DNA of 7,482 nt. It comes from CAWEHQ01 sp051001995. Lineage in GTDB: Bacteria > Actinomycetota > Thermoleophilia > Solirubrobacterales > Thermoleophilaceae. The stretch is taken from the NCBI GenBank assembly GCA_051001995.1, contig JBPCMT010000060.1, positions 1-7,482 on the forward strand, read 5' to 3'. Below the pieces are notes generated by a model. It saw only the letters and a list, made by a program, of their open reading frames with translations. It made no database searches and had not been told where the DNA came from. The translations under genes were made by a program, and so were the position numbers. Below, in pieces: positions 6,252 through 7,482 of the stretch; position 1 is the stretch's first letter, and every line of letters begins with the position of its first letter.

Positions 6252-6259
6252 CATGCATA

Positions 6260-6625
6260 TTGCCGCCGACACGGATCCTCCTCACCGACATGCCGCCCTT
6301 CCAGCGAGAGATCGTCACGGAGCTGCTGCGGGGCGTGGCCGATGTGGAGGTGGTGAGCTCCGACGTTTCGCCGGAAAGCGCCGGGAGGGAAGCTGCGCGC
6401 ACCCGGGCGAAGGTGGTGATCGCGGGACGCGACGATCCGCACTTCGTGCGCGCTCTCCTCGAGGCGCTGCCGCGAATGGTGGTGCTCACCCTCGCGGGTC
6501 GCGAGCTGACCGCGTGGCGCCACGGCCTGTCCCCGTATCGAGAGCGCTTGGGCGAGCTGTCGCCGGCGGCGCTGACCGCCGGCATCCGCGCACGGGGGCC
6601 GCAGCCCTCGTGGTGGACCGACTGA
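6260..6625 (+). CDS. Stand-alone degenerate receiver-like protein
   Basis: This is a 121-residue protein from TTG 6260. TRILLTDMPPFQREIVTELL at the N-terminus has the shape of receiver beta 1 and alpha 1. VEVVSSD, AKVVIAG (51-56) and RMVVLTLAGREL (72-83) fit the next strands, with a short helical end. Only Asp10 of the beta 1 acidic pair is present. The phosphoacceptor position in VVIAG appears to be Gly, and no beta 5 Lys is evident. There is no output domain. A true two-component phosphotransfer role is unlikely; a protein-binding or scaffold role is possible. It lies between a receiver-LuxR protein and the contractile sheath gene, and the sheath start follows its stop by only 18 bases, so it is very likely cotranscribed with the sheath. 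I assign the fold by pattern, not by a confirmed family match. Confidence 0.65.
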   Translation: MPPTRILLTDMPPFQREIVTELLRGVADVEVVSSDVSPESAGREAARTRAKVVIAGRDDPHFVRALLEALPRMVVLTLAGRELTAWRHGLSPYRERLGELSPAALTAGIRARGPQPSWWTD

Positions 6626-6632
6626 TTCCCTG

Positions 6633-6639
6633 AAAGGAG
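6633..6639 (+). promoter_or_regulatory. Ribosome binding site of the sheath gene
   Basis: AAAGGAG ends four bases before GTG 6644. It is the strongest Shine-Dalgarno sequence in the window and fits a gene that must make many protein copies. Confidence 0.65.
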
Positions 6640-6643
6640 CACC

Positions 6644-7482
6644 GTGCCCGTCACACCGACCTACCCGGGTGTCTACATCGAGGAGCTCGAGAGCGCGGTC
6701 CGCCCGATCACCGGGGTCGCGACGTCCATCACGGCGTTCCTCGGCTTTGCGCCGAAGGGACCCGTCGACACCCCGACGACCGTGCAGTCGTTCACCGAGT
6801 ACGGCCGTGTCTTCGGCGGCCTGCACGCGACGAGCACGATGAGCTACGCCGTGCAGCACTTCTTCGCCAACGGCGGACAGAACGCGGTCATCGTGCGCTG
6901 CACGACAAAGGCCCCTGCCGGGAGTGCCGCGGGGAAGTCGTCCGGCACGGAGTCGGGGCCACCCCCGACGTCGGCGATCACTCTTGAAGCGGCCAGTGAA
7001 GGGGTCTGGGGCGACGAACTCCGCTTCCGCGTCGACCACGCGACGGCGGATCCCACCTCGACCACACAGTTCAACATCACGATCAAGAACCGGGTCACCG
7101 GGGAGCTCGAGGTCCTGCGCAACCTGCTGCCCGGAGCGACGCTGCCGGCGGCGATCGCGGCGCAGTCGCAGCTCGTCCGGGTGAAGGGCGCGGCGCCGAC
7201 GACTCGGCCCAAGGCGCACGCGCCCACCACGGTCGCGAAGCCCGACCCGTTCGACCGGTCGGAGCCGACGCGCTTCACCGCCCTCACGACCGGAAGTGAC
7301 GGCACGATCGCTTCGGCGGCGTTCGTCCCGTCGACGCCCAACGGCACCGGGATCAACGCCCTCGAGCGGGCTGACCTCTTCAACCTGCTGGTCATCCCAC
7401 CGGTCGTGCACGCGTGGGAGACGGGCCCTGAGCGGGTGCTGCCGGGCGCCACGAAGGGCAGCGCCGCGGCCTTCTGTCGCGC
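6644..7482 (+). CDS. Contractile tail sheath protein (partial, 3' end outside window)
   Basis: The frame opens at GTG 6644 and stays open to the window edge, giving 279 complete codons. The N-terminus reads MPVTPTYPGVYIEELES, followed by RPITGVATSITAFLGFAPKG, SFTEYGRVFGG, YAVQHFFANGGQNAVIVR and, further on, EGVWGDELRFRVDHAT and ALERADLFNLLVIPPV. These are standard landmarks of the sheath subunit of contractile phage tails, R-type tailocins and extracellular contractile injection systems. Many copies stack around an inner tube and shorten to drive it through a target envelope. A Ser/Gly/Pro-rich segment after residue 90 and an Ala/Pro/Thr-rich segment around 185-205 look like variable surface insertions. 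The C-terminal assembly domain lies beyond the window. No capsid or packaging gene is visible, so phage and injection-system origins cannot be separated here. The injection-system reading is favoured by the chromosomal regulator genes just upstream. Confidence 0.93.
   Translation, partial: MPVTPTYPGVYIEELESAVRPITGVATSITAFLGFAPKGPVDTPTTVQSFTEYGRVFGGLHATSTMSYAVQHFFANGGQNAVIVRCTTKAPAGSAAGKSSGTESGPPPTSAITLEAASEGVWGDELRFRVDHATADPTSTTQFNITIKNRVTGELEVLRNLLPGATLPAAIAAQSQLVRVKGAAPTTRPKAHAPTTVAKPDPFDRSEPTRFTALTTGSDGTIASAAFVPSTPNGTGINALERADLFNLLVIPPVVHAWETGPERVLPGATKGSAAAFCR

Noticed and set aside
6140..7411. Minus-strand open frame of 423 codons opposite the receiver-like and sheath genes
   Set aside because: The composition is Arg/Gly-rich without motifs, while the plus strand carries a strong ribosome site and unmistakable sheath sequence.

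Overview
The window is a very GC-rich bacterial chromosome segment with GTG/TTG starts, almost all-G/C third codon positions, an MMPL-family transporter and a translationally coupled pair of ArsA/GET3-type ATPases. These point to a high-GC actinomycete. A deep branch such as Thermoleophilia/Solirubrobacterales is my best guess, from style only and not proven. The exception is a block of visibly lower GC and relaxed codon use around 2060-3300.

Layout. (1) Positions 1-1881 hold the end of an MMPL/RND-type lipid exporter gene. It is cut by an in-frame TAG where the family normally has a Trp codon, and it continues as an open frame carrying the second transporter half fused to a transglutaminase-like domain. 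(2) Positions 1882-2408 contain no confident gene; several hairpins lie between convergent genes. (3) Positions 2409-3377 (minus strand) encode a complete-looking endonuclease/exonuclease/phosphatase (EEP) family protein of foreign composition. (4) At about 3380 this block abuts the 3' half of a GET3-like ATPase gene whose P-loop half is missing. Its partner gene (4018-5110) overlaps by GTGA and is broken by frame changes that each fit a one-base change in a short G or C run. (5) Positions 5111-5498 are a gene-poor spacer. (6) Positions 5499-7482 hold three same-strand genes: a NarL-type regulator with a degenerate receiver, a stand-alone degenerate receiver-like protein, and the start of a contractile tail-sheath gene that runs off the window.

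How it fits together. The left 5.1 kb looks like an eroded or rearranged region: a nonsense codon, a 5' truncation at a composition boundary, and multiple indels. Some of these could be sequencing errors. The right 2 kb looks intact and is probably the opening of a contractile injection system or tailocin locus, preceded by two receiver-like proteins that lack most of the phosphorylation pocket and may control it by a non-canonical signal. Whether the two halves are related cannot be seen from here.
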